From: Marivita sp051251565
GTDB lineage: Bacteria; Pseudomonadota; Alphaproteobacteria; Rhodobacterales; Rhodobacteraceae
Length of the DNA stretch: 64,000 nt
Assembly (NCBI RefSeq): GCF_051251565.1
Contig: NZ_JBPOFB010000001.1
Location: 62,001-126,000, forward strand
Direction: 5' to 3'
The position numbers and the translations under genes are program-made. The notes beneath the pieces are model-generated. The model was given only the letters and a program-made list of their open reading frames with translations, was not told where the DNA came from and ran no database searches. Positions 18,015 to 27,025 of this stretch are shown piece after piece. Within the stretch, counting starts at the first letter, position 1. Each line of letters begins with the position of its first letter.

Positions 18015-19988
18015 TTGGCATATTTGACCGAGGGCGCAGAGGGTCTGCGCTCGGTTCCTGCGTTATTGGCGCGCAATGCTTCGCAGTTTGGCGGTTCGCC
18101 CGCCTACCGCGAAAAGGAATATGGTATCTGGCAAAGCTGGACCTGGGCCGAGACCGCCAAGGAGATTGAGGCGCTTGCGCTGGGATTGTTGAACCTTGGT
18201 GTGAACGAGGGCGATTTTATTGCCGTTATCGGGCGCAACCGCCCGTACCTGTACTGGTCAATGGTGGCCGCACAGCGCGTCGGCGCGATCCCTGTGCCGC
18301 TTTACCAAGACGCGGTGGCCGAAGAAATGGAATATGTGCTCGACCATTGCGGCGCGCGCTTTGCCATTGTGAGCGACCAGGAGCAGGTCGACAAGGTCAT
18401 CGAGATTCAGGACAAGCTGCATCAGTTCGAGCATATGATCTATCTCGATCCGCGCGGATTGCGGAAATACGATCATTCGCATCTGCATCAATTCAGCCAT
18501 GTGCAGAACCAGGGCCGCGCCGCCCATGACGAATTCATCAAGGAGTTAGAGGCGCGCACAGCCAAGCTGGAGTATGACAGCACCTGTGTGATGCTTTACA
18601 CCTCTGGCACGACCGGAAAGCCCAAGGGGGTGGTCCTGTCGAACCGCAACATCATCGAAACCGCCAAAGCCTCGTCTGAATTTGACCATCTGAAGGTGGA
18701 TGACGAAGTGCTGGCCTATCTGCCGATGGCGTGGGTGGGCGATTTCATCTTTTCCATCGGACAGGCGTATTGGTCGGGCTTTTGCGTGAACTGTCCCGAA
18801 AGCCCGGAAACGATGATGACCGATCTGCGCGAAATCGCACCGTCCTATTATTTTGCCCCGCCACGGGTGTTCGAGACGCAGCTCACCCAGATCATGATCC
18901 GCATGGAAGACAGCGGCACGTTCAAGAAAAAGACGTTTGACTATTTTATGGAACACGCCCGCAAGGTGGGGCCAGCGATCCTTGATGGGCACGATGTCAG
19001 CGCGTTTGACCGACTGAAATACCGTCTGGGCGAATTCATGGTCTATGGGCCTTTGAAGAATGCGCTGGGGTTTTCGAATGTCCGGGTCGGGTATACCGCC
19101 GGTGAGGCGATCGGCCCCGAGATTTTCGATTTTTATCGCGCCTTGGGTATCAACCTCAAACAGTTATACGGCCAGACCGAAGCGTCGGTGTTCATCACCC
19201 AGCAGCCTGATGGCGAAGTGCGATCGGACACTGTGGGCGTGCCTAGCCCCGGGGTCGAAATCCGCATCGCGGAGAATGGTGAGGTGTATTACCGATCGCC
19301 GGGTGTGTTTGTGGAATACTACAAGAACGCAGAATCGACCGCAGATACCAAGGATGCCGAAGGCTGGGTCGCCACCGGGGATGCGGGTTTTATCGAAGAA
19401 GCCACCGGGCATCTGCGGATCATCGACCGTGCCAAGGATGTGGGCGCGATGGCCAATGGTGCGATGTTCGCGCCGAAATACGTTGAGAACAAACTCAAGT
19501 TCTATCCCAACATTCTGGAAGCGGTTGTGTTCGGGGCAGGCCGCGACCGCTGCACTGCGTTCATCAACATTGATCTTGCCGCCGTCGGCAACTGGGCCGA
19601 GCGCAACAACATTGCCTATGCATCCTATCAGGAACTCGCTGGTCACCAGCAGGTGTTGGACACCATTCAAGCCCATATCGAAGAGGTCAATGCCAGCATT
19701 GCGCAAGATCCGATGTTGTCGGGATGTCAGGTGCACCGCTTCCTTGTGTTGCACAAGGAACTGGATGCCGATGATGGTGAGCTGACCCGGACGCGCAAAG
19801 TGCGCCGCAAAATTATCGGCGAGAAGTTCGATGATCTGGTGACGGCGCTGTATGAAGGGGCCTCCAATATCTACACCGAAACAGAAGTGACCTATGAAGA
19901 CGGTCGCAAGGGCAAAATCTCGGCAACGCTGGAAATCCGCGACGCCAAGGTGGTGCCGGCAACAGCGCAGAAATTGGCGGCAGAGTGA
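18015..19988 (+). CDS. AMP-binding long-chain acyl-CoA synthetase (ABC-transporter linked)
   Basis: 657 aa from a TTG start at 18015, preceded at good distance by AGGGAGGAAA (18001-18010). It is an adenylate-forming ligase: the P-loop-like motif YTSGTTGKPKGVVLSN, the GQTE motif (LYGQTEASVF) and the hinge/adenosine contact WVATGDAGFIEE with IIDRAKD are all visible. It activates a carboxylic acid to an acyl-CoA with ATP. Position matters: it is directly upstream of a livG-livH-livM-livF importer, and a second ligase closes the cluster. This suggests that the imported substrate is a carboxylate trapped as a CoA thioester. Chain length or aromatic specificity cannot be read. Confidence 0.92.
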   Translation: MAYLTEGAEGLRSVPALLARNASQFGGSPAYREKEYGIWQSWTWAETAKEIEALALGLLNLGVNEGDFIAVIGRNRPYLYWSMVAAQRVGAIPVPLYQDAVAEEMEYVLDHCGARFAIVSDQEQVDKVIEIQDKLHQFEHMIYLDPRGLRKYDHSHLHQFSHVQNQGRAAHDEFIKELEARTAKLEYDSTCVMLYTSGTTGKPKGVVLSNRNIIETAKASSEFDHLKVDDEVLAYLPMAWVGDFIFSIGQAYWSGFCVNCPESPETMMTDLREIAPSYYFAPPRVFETQLTQIMIRMEDSGTFKKKTFDYFMEHARKVGPAILDGHDVSAFDRLKYRLGEFMVYGPLKNALGFSNVRVGYTAGEAIGPEIFDFYRALGINLKQLYGQTEASVFITQQPDGEVRSDTVGVPSPGVEIRIAENGEVYYRSPGVFVEYYKNAESTADTKDAEGWVATGDAGFIEEATGHLRIIDRAKDVGAMANGAMFAPKYVENKLKFYPNILEAVVFGAGRDRCTAFINIDLAAVGNWAERNNIAYASYQELAGHQQVLDTIQAHIEEVNASIAQDPMLSGCQVHRFLVLHKELDADDGELTRTRKVRRKIIGEKFDDLVTALYEGASNIYTETEVTYEDGRKGKISATLEIRDAKVVPATAQKLAAE

Positions 19989-20073
19989 TGGGCGTGCGTT
20001 TTGACAGCAAAATGGCGCGTGCCAGCATTGGTCAGTCGGACGCCGCTGGTCCCAGAATTTTATGGGGAGAGCT

Positions 20074-20097
20074 GAGAATCTTCGTACGAAGATTCTC
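20074..20097. repeat. 24-bp perfect extragenic palindrome (TTCGTACGAA core)
   Basis: GAGAATCTTCGT followed by its exact reverse complement, centred on GTAC, in the 163-nt gap between the acyl-CoA ligase and livG. It could fold as a 10-11 bp hairpin with almost no loop, or be a dyad binding site. No T tract follows on the plus strand, so a simple intrinsic terminator is unlikely. Confidence 0.7.
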
Positions 20098-20151
20098 GAA
20101 CACCCCTAATAAATTGTTGACCCCGATGGCCTGCGCCGGAGGAACCACGGC

Positions 20152-20967
20152 ATGAAAGATACCGAAGGCTATGTCACCGAGGACGGTCGCCAAATTGGCG
20201 GCACCCTGATGGAGATGAAGAACATCACCCTGCGCTTTGGAGGGGTGGTGGCCATTCAGGACATCAGCTTTGACATCCGCGAGGGCGAGGTGCGGGCGAT
20301 CATTGGGCCAAACGGCGCGGGCAAGTCGTCAATGCTGAACGTGATCTCGGGCTTCTACACCCCGTCCGAGGGCGAGGTCTGGTACAAGGGATCGAAACGT
20401 CCGCCGATGAAACCGTTCGAAGTGGCCCGCCAAGGCGTGGCGCGGACCTTTCAGAACATCGCTTTGTTCGAAGGCATGACCGTTCTCGACAACGTCATGA
20501 CAGGACGGCTGACGCATATGAACGCCGGGCTCGCCAGTCAGGCGCTTTGGTGGGGCAAGGCCCGGACCGAGGAAATGGAGAACCGCGAAAAGGTAGAGCG
20601 GGTGATCGATTTTCTTGAAATCCAGAACATCCGCAAAACGCCCGTGGGCCGTCTGCCATATGGCCTCAAGAAACGCGTTGAACTGGCCCGCGCACTGGCG
20701 GCAGAGCCATCGCTTCTGCTGCTGGATGAACCCATGGCGGGCATGAACGTCGAGGAAAAAGAGGACATGAGCCGCTTCATTCTGGATGTGAACGACGAAT
20801 TTGGCACGACAATCTGCCTGATCGAACATGACATGGGCGTCGTCATGGACCTGTCCGACCGCGTGGTCGTGATGGATTACGGCAAAAAGATCGGCGATGG
20901 CACACCAAGCGAGGTGCGCAACGACCAGACCGTGATCGACGCCTATCTTGGGGTGCCGCATGAGTGA
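20152..20967 (+). CDS. livG: LIV-type ABC transporter ATP-binding protein LivG
   Basis: 271 aa. One of the two cytoplasmic ATPases of a branched-chain amino-acid-type (HAAT) importer. Walker A is GPNGAGKSS, the Q-loop region is VARTFQNIALF, the signature region is LPYGLKKRVELARAL, Walker B is LLLLDEPMAGM, and the switch His is in CLIEHDMG. The long insertion typical of LivG (MNAGLASQALWWGKARTEE) is present. A GGAGGAA ribosome-binding site precedes the ATG at 20152. It is first of the transporter genes after the acyl-CoA ligase. Confidence 0.95.
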   Translation: MKDTEGYVTEDGRQIGGTLMEMKNITLRFGGVVAIQDISFDIREGEVRAIIGPNGAGKSSMLNVISGFYTPSEGEVWYKGSKRPPMKPFEVARQGVARTFQNIALFEGMTVLDNVMTGRLTHMNAGLASQALWWGKARTEEMENREKVERVIDFLEIQNIRKTPVGRLPYGLKKRVELARALAAEPSLLLLDEPMAGMNVEEKEDMSRFILDVNDEFGTTICLIEHDMGVVMDLSDRVVVMDYGKKIGDGTPSEVRNDQTVIDAYLGVPHE

Positions 20968-21009
20968 TCTGGGCCAGCCACGCAACTCAGCAAGGGATTC
21001 AGGTGAACC

Positions 21010-21963
21010 ATGCTAGCAGATATTTTCATCAATCCATTCGTGGACATGGTCGAAGCACCGGATTTCCTGATGCAGGTGCTTTGGGAAGGCCTCGTATCCG
21101 GCATCCTTTATGCGCTGATCGCGCTGGGCTTCGTGCTCATTTTTCGGTCCAGCCGCATCTTCAACTTTGCCCAAGGCATTATGGTGGTCTTCGCCGCGCT
21201 GACGCTTGTGGGACTGCACGCAATGGGCATCCCGGCCTGGATCAGCGTTTTGCTGACGCTGGGCGTGATGTTTGTGCTGGCGGTGACAATCGAACGGGTG
21301 GTGTTGCGGCCCTTGGTGGGGCAGCCTGACATCATTCTGTTCATGGCAACCATCGGGATCACCCTGTTCCTCATTGGCTTTGGCGAGACCATATTTGGCG
21401 GCGAAAACAAGGTGATGATCACCGAGGAACTGGGCATCCCGACTGGTGACACGGTGCTTGAGCCATTCGGTGGTCTTTTGATCCTGCAACATCTCGACAT
21501 CACGGTCGTGATCGTAGCGACCCTTCTGGTCTTGGCGCTGCTGGCCTTCCTCAACTACACGCAGATGGGCCGGGCGATCCGGGCGCTGGGCGACGATCAC
21601 CAAGCCGCGCTGTCGGTGGGCATCTCGTTGCAGACAATCTGGGTGCTGGTCTGGTTCATCGCGGGCATTATCGCACTGGTCACCGGCATCGCCTGGGGCG
21701 CCCGCGCGGGCGTCAGTTTCGCGCTTGAAGTCATCGCCTACAAAGCGCTGCCGGTGCTCATGCTCGGCGGGCTTGAATCGATCACTGGAGCCATTGTTGG
21801 CGGCTTGATGATTGGCATTCTGGAAAAGCTGTTCGAGATTTACTGGGGCCAGCCTTTGCTGGGTGGCAACACGGAAACATGGTTTGCCTTTGTGCTGGCG
21901 CTCATCGTGCTGCTGTTTCGGCCACAAGGGCTGTTTGGAGAACGGATCATCGAGCGGGTCTAG
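21010..21963 (+). CDS. livH: LIV-type ABC transporter permease LivH
   Basis: 317 aa inner-membrane permease with about eight hydrophobic segments (for example LVSGILYALIALGFVLIF and IMVVFAALTLVGLHAMG). The family motifs SSRIFNFAQG near the N-terminus and the cytoplasmic loop ALGDDHQAALSVGI, which contacts the ATPase, are present. It ends LFRPQGLFGERIIERV, typical of LivH. It lies 42 nt downstream of livG and pairs with the livM product. Confidence 0.95.
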   Translation: MLADIFINPFVDMVEAPDFLMQVLWEGLVSGILYALIALGFVLIFRSSRIFNFAQGIMVVFAALTLVGLHAMGIPAWISVLLTLGVMFVLAVTIERVVLRPLVGQPDIILFMATIGITLFLIGFGETIFGGENKVMITEELGIPTGDTVLEPFGGLLILQHLDITVVIVATLLVLALLAFLNYTQMGRAIRALGDDHQAALSVGISLQTIWVLVWFIAGIIALVTGIAWGARAGVSFALEVIAYKALPVLMLGGLESITGAIVGGLMIGILEKLFEIYWGQPLLGGNTETWFAFVLALIVLLFRPQGLFGERIIERV

Positions 21964-22042
21964 GGCAGCGCGGGGCGCGCTGCACTTGGACTTGGTGGGC
22001 CACATTGCCCACCCGACGATACATATTGAAAGACACGACATC

Positions 22043-22282
22043 ATGGCAAAGCTGATCGCACTTCTGAACGTCATCGCCTGGTCCGGGTTCTGGGCCTTTG
22101 GCTATCTTGCGGTGTCCAGCGGGACCGAGGCGGGGTCGCAGACGGTTGTGGCAATCTTGCTCGCCGCGATGGGCGGTGCGCTTGGGCTTTGGGCGTATTT
22201 CTGGCTGATCCGGTACTCTGAAGCGACCGGCTATGCCAAGCCGCGCAATCGCGCGATTATTCAGGAAGAGGAGGCGGTCTGA
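22043..22282 (+). CDS. Small two-helix membrane protein inside the LIV operon
   Basis: 79 aa from the ATG at 22043. Two hydrophobic helices (about residues 2-26, LIALLNVIAWSGFWAFGYLAV, and 34-57, VVAILLAAMGGALGLWAYFWL) are followed by a charged tail ending EEEAV. It is 80 nt after livH, and its stop overlaps the livM start by one nucleotide, so it is co-translated with the permease. I do not recognise a named family. Placement suggests an accessory membrane component of this importer subtype. Coding is supported by the tight coupling and the clean hydrophobic pattern. Confidence 0.8.
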   Translation: MAKLIALLNVIAWSGFWAFGYLAVSSGTEAGSQTVVAILLAAMGGALGLWAYFWLIRYSEATGYAKPRNRAIIQEEEAV

Positions 22283-23511
22283 TGCTGTACCGCACGGCTG
22301 GACAGTTCAAAACGAGCTACAATGCCGATCAGGCTCTGTTCCCGGTCAAACAGGACGCGTTCCTGCTTTGGGTGATCGTGATCCTTGCGTGGGTGGTGTT
22401 CCCGCTCACAGCGTCGGAATTCACCTTCCAGACACTTCTGATCCCGATCCTGATCTATGCGCTTGCGGCGATGGGGCTGAACATCCTGACCGGCTTTGCC
22501 GGACAGCTCAGCCTTGGCACCGGCGCGTTCATGGGGGTTGGGGCCTACGCGTGCTACAAGATGGTCACGATCATGCCCGAGATGAACCTGATCGTAGCGA
22601 TTTTGCTCTCGGGGTTCTTTAGTGCGGCCATTGGCGTGGCCTTCGGCATTCCAAGCTTGCGGATCAAGGGGTTTTATCTGGCCATCGCCACGCTGGCGGC
22701 GCAGTTCTTTCTGGTCTGGTTGTTCGAAAAATGGTCGTGGCTTTACAATTACAATGCCTCGGGGGCCATTCAGGTGCCCAACCTTGAGATGTTCGGGATG
22801 TTCGTCTCCGGCCCGCAAGCGGCATCGGTCACGGAATACTATATCGTTCTGTTTGTCGTCTCACTTTTGACGCTGCTCTGCATCAACCTCACGCGGGGCA
22901 ATCTGGGTCGGACGTGGAAAGCGACTCGCGATATGGACATTGCTGCTGAACTGATCGGCATCAATCTGATGAAATCCAAACTGACGGCTTTTGCAGTCTC
23001 AAGCTATGTCGTGGGCGTCGCAGGCGCACTTTACGTCTTTTTGTGGAAGGGCGCTGCCGAACCCAATGTCTTTGACATTCCGCTGTCGTTCCAAGTGCTC
23101 TTTATCGCCATCATCGGCGGGCTTGGGTCGATCATGGGCAATTACCTTGGTGCGATCCTGATCGTCGGCTTGCCCGTGGTGCTGAACGTAGTGGCGGGCA
23201 CACAGGTGTTTCAGATGTCCACCGGATCAGCCGCTCTGCTGACGGCGGTCATCGCAGCGGCGGTGTTTTTGTTCGCGGTCGCGCGCAATCTTTGGGGCGT
23301 GGGCGTTGCACTGGCCTTTGGCGCGGTGACGCTGATCTATGGTTATGCTCAATTGCAGGGCTTCCGCATCGAATCCGCGCTGATCGAACACATCAACGTG
23401 ATGATTGTCGGCGCACTTATCGTCTTCTTCCTGATCATCGAACCGCACGGGCTCAACCAGCTGTGGCGGCTCATTCGGGAAAAACTGATTATCTGGCCAT
23501 TCCCGCATTGA
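22282..23511 (+). CDS. livM: LIV-type ABC transporter permease LivM
   Basis: 409 aa, longer than the usual LivM (about 320-360 aa). The core has many membrane segments and family motifs: ALAAMGLNILTGFAGQLSLGTGAFMGVGAYA, cut here as LNILTGFAGQLSLG, and the ATPase-contacting loop RDMDIAAELIGINL. The extra length is a C-terminal part with two or three more hydrophobic stretches (LTAVIAAAVFLFAVARNLWG and VMIVGALIVFFLIIEPHG). It partners LivH and overlaps the small membrane protein gene by one nucleotide. Confidence 0.94.
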   Translation: MLYRTAGQFKTSYNADQALFPVKQDAFLLWVIVILAWVVFPLTASEFTFQTLLIPILIYALAAMGLNILTGFAGQLSLGTGAFMGVGAYACYKMVTIMPEMNLIVAILLSGFFSAAIGVAFGIPSLRIKGFYLAIATLAAQFFLVWLFEKWSWLYNYNASGAIQVPNLEMFGMFVSGPQAASVTEYYIVLFVVSLLTLLCINLTRGNLGRTWKATRDMDIAAELIGINLMKSKLTAFAVSSYVVGVAGALYVFLWKGAAEPNVFDIPLSFQVLFIAIIGGLGSIMGNYLGAILIVGLPVVLNVVAGTQVFQMSTGSAALLTAVIAAAVFLFAVARNLWGVGVALAFGAVTLIYGYAQLQGFRIESALIEHINVMIVGALIVFFLIIEPHGLNQLWRLIREKLIIWPFPH

Positions 23512-23564
23512 TGGGCTGGCCCAAGAAAAAGACCAAAAAAATTGAACCCAATGGGAGGACAACC

Positions 23565-24863
23565 ATGAAACAGTTTACCAAAATTGCCGCAGCTGCGGCG
23601 CTCGGCACGGTGATGGGCACTGCGGCCATTGCCGAAAGTCTCTACACCCCGAACCTCGCCTACCGGACCGGCCCCTTTGCGGCGACAGGTATTCCGCTGA
23701 TGAACGGTCAGGCTGACTACATGACGCTTCTCAATGAACGCGATGGCGGCATTGGCGGCGTGATGGTGGACTTCGAAGAATGTGAAACCGGCTATTCCAC
23801 AGAAAAAGGTGTGGAATGCTACGAAAAGACCAAAGGTCAGGCCATCGTGACCCAGCCTTGGTCCACCGGCATCACGCTTCAGGTTCTGCCCAAGACCAAT
23901 GTCGACGAGATCCCGATCCTCGCCCCCGGTTATGGCTTTTCGCCGATGGCTGATGGCAAGGTGTTCCAGTGGGCGTTCAACATGCCCGCAGGCTATTGGG
24001 ACGGCGCGGACATGATCATCCAGTACCTTGAAAACCAAGGATCGCTGGACGGCAAAAAAATCGCCTTCCTGCATCTGGACCACCCGTTCGGCAAGGAACC
24101 TCTGCCTGTTCTGGAAATGCATGCCGCCAACAAAGGGTTTGAGCTTCTTCCGATTCCGGTCGGCCTCAAGGAAATGCAGAACCAGTCCGCGCAGTGGCTG
24201 CAAATCCGCCGCGAACGTCCCGATTATGTTGTGATGTGGGGCTGGGGTGCGATGAACGCAGGCGCGATCACCGAAGCCGTGAAGACCAAGTTCCCGATGG
24301 AGAACTTTCTCGGCGTTTGGTGGGCTGGTCACGATGCGGATCTCAAGCTCGTCGGTGAAGAAGGCAAAGGCTACAAGTCGATCTCATGGTCCTTCCCGAA
24401 TATGGACGCGCCTTTGATGAAGGACATCAAGGAACGTGTCATCGACGCGGGTCTGAGCCAGACCAACGAAGAAGAGATGCAGGGCGTGTTCTACGGCCGT
24501 GGTCTTGTCATGTCGGCGATCCTTGCCGAAGCGATCAAGAACGCTCAGGAAAACTTTGGGGCGAGCCAGATCACGCCGACACAACTGCGTTGGGGGCTTG
24601 AGAACATCAACCTCACCGAAGAGCGGATCGTAGAGCTGGGCATGGAAGGCATGGTGCCACCCTTCGCCACGTCCTGCGCCAACCACACCGGTCACTCTGG
24701 CGGTTGGATGCTCGAATGGGACGGCGCTAAGTTTGTCAAAGCGTCAGACCTCTTGATGCCGAACGTGGACGGCTACGCCAACCTGATCGCAGAAGCGTCG
24801 GCAGAATATGCCACGTCGAACGCGCCTTGGGCGATGAACGAAGAGTGCTCGGCGACCAACTAA
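23565..24863 (+). CDS. LIV-type ABC transporter substrate-binding protein
   Basis: 432 aa from the ATG at 23565, after GGGAGGACAACC. The signal peptide MKQFTKIAAAAALGTVMGTAAIAES directs export, and the mature periplasmic protein has the type I binding-protein fold (Peripla_BP_6). Recognisable segments are VDFEECETGYSTEKGVECYE, ILAPGYGFSPMADGKVF and YVVMWGWGAMNAGAITEA. It contains several cysteines, including NHTGHSGGW and FATSCAN near the C-terminus. It gives the system its specificity; the ligand is not readable, but the flanking CoA ligases argue for a carboxylic acid rather than an amino acid. Confidence 0.93.
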   Translation: MKQFTKIAAAAALGTVMGTAAIAESLYTPNLAYRTGPFAATGIPLMNGQADYMTLLNERDGGIGGVMVDFEECETGYSTEKGVECYEKTKGQAIVTQPWSTGITLQVLPKTNVDEIPILAPGYGFSPMADGKVFQWAFNMPAGYWDGADMIIQYLENQGSLDGKKIAFLHLDHPFGKEPLPVLEMHAANKGFELLPIPVGLKEMQNQSAQWLQIRRERPDYVVMWGWGAMNAGAITEAVKTKFPMENFLGVWWAGHDADLKLVGEEGKGYKSISWSFPNMDAPLMKDIKERVIDAGLSQTNEEEMQGVFYGRGLVMSAILAEAIKNAQENFGASQITPTQLRWGLENINLTEERIVELGMEGMVPPFATSCANHTGHSGGWMLEWDGAKFVKASDLLMPNVDGYANLIAEASAEYATSNAPWAMNEECSATN

Positions 24864-24872
24864 GGCCCGCGA

Positions 24873-24904
24873 TCCCCGGCGGCACAGGTCGCCGGGGACC
24901 TTTT
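24873..24904 (+). terminator. Hairpin with short T run between binding protein and livF
   Basis: TCCCCGGCG (24873-24881) pairs with CGCCGGGGA (24890-24898) over an 8-nt loop, followed by CCTTTT. It is likely a partial terminator or mRNA 3'-stabilising hairpin, which would raise binding-protein mRNA relative to livF. Confidence 0.55.
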
Positions 24905-24932
24905 AGGACATTTTCAAACACAAAGGCCCGCC

Positions 24933-25757
24933 ATGCTGGACGCCGGACGCACAGACGAGACCCTGCTTGAGGTCAACAATATCGAGGTGATCTACAATCA
25001 TGTGATCCTCGTTTTGAAAGGTGTGAGCCTGACCGTAAAGAAGGGTGGCATCACAGCCCTTCTTGGTGGCAATGGCGCGGGCAAGACAACCACTCTCAAA
25101 GCCATCTCCAACCTGCTCCATTCCGAGCGCGGAGAGGTCACCAAAGGGTCGATCCTCTACCAGGGCGAACGGGTGCAGGATCTGGACCCGGCGGCGCTGG
25201 TCAAGCGCGGGGTCATTCAGGTGATGGAGGGGCGGCATTGCTTCGGCCACCTCACCGTTGAGGAAAACCTGCTCACCGGCGCCTATACCCGCAAGGATGG
25301 CAAAGCCGCGATCCTGAACGATCTTGAGCTGGTCTATTCCTATTTCCCGCGCCTCAAGGAACGTCGCAAATCGCAGGCGGGCTACACCTCGGGCGGCGAA
25401 CAGCAGATGACCGCGATCGGTCGGGCCCTGATGTCACGTCCGCAGACGATCCTTCTGGACGAACCTTCGATGGGTCTGGCCCCGCAATTGGTCGAACAGA
25501 TTTTCGAGATCGTAAAATCCGTCAACGAAAACGAAGGTGTGTCCTTCCTTTTGGCCGAACAGAACACCAATGTTGCCCTACGCTATGCGCATGAAGGCTA
25601 TATCCTTGAAAACGGGCGCGTCGTCATGGACGGCCCCGCCGCAGAACTGCGTGAAAACCCGGATGTAAAGGAATTCTACCTTGGCGTCTCGGATGAGGGG
25701 CGCAAATCGTTCCGCAATGTGCGCAGCTACCGCCGCCGGAAACGCTGGCTCGCGTGA
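24933..25757 (+). CDS. livF: LIV-type ABC transporter ATP-binding protein LivF
   Basis: 274 aa, slightly longer than typical LivF (about 235-250) because of N- and C-terminal extensions; the tail is basic (KSFRNVRSYRRRKRWLA). Walker A is GGNGAGKTT, the signature is TSGGEQQMTAIGRAL, Walker B is TILLDEPSMGL, and the switch region is LLAEQNTNVAL. It is the second ATPase of the importer and lies after the binding-protein gene. The next gene starts 53 nt downstream. Confidence 0.95.
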   Translation: MLDAGRTDETLLEVNNIEVIYNHVILVLKGVSLTVKKGGITALLGGNGAGKTTTLKAISNLLHSERGEVTKGSILYQGERVQDLDPAALVKRGVIQVMEGRHCFGHLTVEENLLTGAYTRKDGKAAILNDLELVYSYFPRLKERRKSQAGYTSGGEQQMTAIGRALMSRPQTILLDEPSMGLAPQLVEQIFEIVKSVNENEGVSFLLAEQNTNVALRYAHEGYILENGRVVMDGPAAELRENPDVKEFYLGVSDEGRKSFRNVRSYRRRKRWLA

Positions 25758-25810
25758 CCCTTCCATACGTTTCGTTTCAACCCGACCTGTCAAGACAAGG
25801 CACATCCGCC

Positions 25811-27010
25811 ATGACCCTTCATTACGATGATCTGGAAACCCGAAGCGCAGACGCGCGCCGCGCTGCGCAAGAGACGGCGTTTCTTGCGCAGGTGGCCCGT
25901 GCGATGACCGCCGAAGGGTCGTGTCTGGTGTCCGACGGTGCGGTGGCGTCGCTTGATGACATCATCAAACTGCCGGTCCTGCGGAAATCTCAACTGGTGG
26001 CTTGGCAAAAGGACAAACCGCCCTTTGGCGGGCTGCCGGTGTCGAACCTTGCACATATCTTCCAATCGCCGGGCCCGATCTATGAACCCGGTGGCGTGAC
26101 CCATGATTGGTGGCGCATGGGGCGCTTTCTGCATGCGGCAGGGGTGGGCAGCACAGATATCGTGCAGAACTGCTTTGGCTATCACCTCACACCGGCTGGG
26201 ATGATCTTTGAAAGCGGCGCGCGGGCTGTGGGGGCGGTTGTGCTGCCCGCAGGCACTGGCCAGACCGAATTACAAGTGCAGGCGGCGCATGATGTGGGTG
26301 TCACCGCCTATGCGGGAACGCCGGATTACCTCAAGGTGATCCTTGAGAAAGCCGACGAAATGGGTGTCACGCTTGGTATCACCAAAGCGGCGGTCTCGGG
26401 CGGCGCGCTTTTCCCATCCTTGCGCGATTGGTACAAGGATCGCGGGATTTCCTGCCTGCAATGCTACGCCACGGCAGATGTCGGCCACATCGCCTACGAA
26501 ACCCCTGCGATGGAGGGCATGATCCTCGATGAAGGCGTGATCGTGGAAATTGTCACCCCCGGCACAGGCGATCCGGTGCCCGAGGGCGAAGTGGGCGAGG
26601 TGTTGGTCACATCGCTCAACCCCGACTACCCGCTGGTGCGCTTTGCCACCGGTGACCTGAGCGCGATGATGCCGGGCCAAAGCCCGTGCGGGCGCACCAA
26701 TGGTCGCATTAAAGGCTGGATGGGCCGTGCGGATCAGACAACCAAGATCAAGGGGATGTTCGTGCGCCCCGAACAGGTTGCGGCGCTTGTCGCCAAACAT
26801 GCCGACATTGACCGCGCCCGCGTTGTGGCCAGCCGTGACGGTGAAATGGACGTGATGACCGTGCGTATTGAAACCGCCGCCGATGATGCTGCGCGGTTTG
26901 AATCGAGCATTGTCGAAACGCTCAAGCTCAAGGGCCGGGTCGAACTGGTGCCGCCGGGGGCGCTCCCGCGGGATGGATTGGTGATCGAGGACGCACGCAG
27001 CTATGAGTGA
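25811..27010 (+). CDS. Phenylacetate-CoA ligase-like AMP-forming ligase (PaaK family)
   Basis: 399 aa from the ATG at 25811; a GTG at 25754 overlapping livF is possible but adds residues that do not fit. It belongs to the adenylate-forming superfamily and resembles PaaK: FQSPGPIYEPGG, YAGTPDYLKVILEKA, QCYATADVGHIAYE and the hinge region FATGDLSAMM. The C-terminal subdomain contains KGWMGRADQTTKIKGMFV and ends GLVIEDARSYE. It probably converts an aromatic or aliphatic acid to its CoA thioester. With the first ligase it brackets the LIV importer, so import and activation are likely coupled. No phenylacetate-degradation (paaABCDE) genes are present here. Confidence 0.88.
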   Translation: MTLHYDDLETRSADARRAAQETAFLAQVARAMTAEGSCLVSDGAVASLDDIIKLPVLRKSQLVAWQKDKPPFGGLPVSNLAHIFQSPGPIYEPGGVTHDWWRMGRFLHAAGVGSTDIVQNCFGYHLTPAGMIFESGARAVGAVVLPAGTGQTELQVQAAHDVGVTAYAGTPDYLKVILEKADEMGVTLGITKAAVSGGALFPSLRDWYKDRGISCLQCYATADVGHIAYETPAMEGMILDEGVIVEIVTPGTGDPVPEGEVGEVLVTSLNPDYPLVRFATGDLSAMMPGQSPCGRTNGRIKGWMGRADQTTKIKGMFVRPEQVAALVAKHADIDRARVVASRDGEMDVMTVRIETAADDAARFESSIVETLKLKGRVELVPPGALPRDGLVIEDARSYE

Positions 27011-27025
27011 CCAGTCACGCCTCGG

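Noticed and set aside
21013..22074. 353-codon minus-strand frame opposite livH
   Set aside because: Charged, His/Gln-rich antisense reading of a hydrophobic permease.
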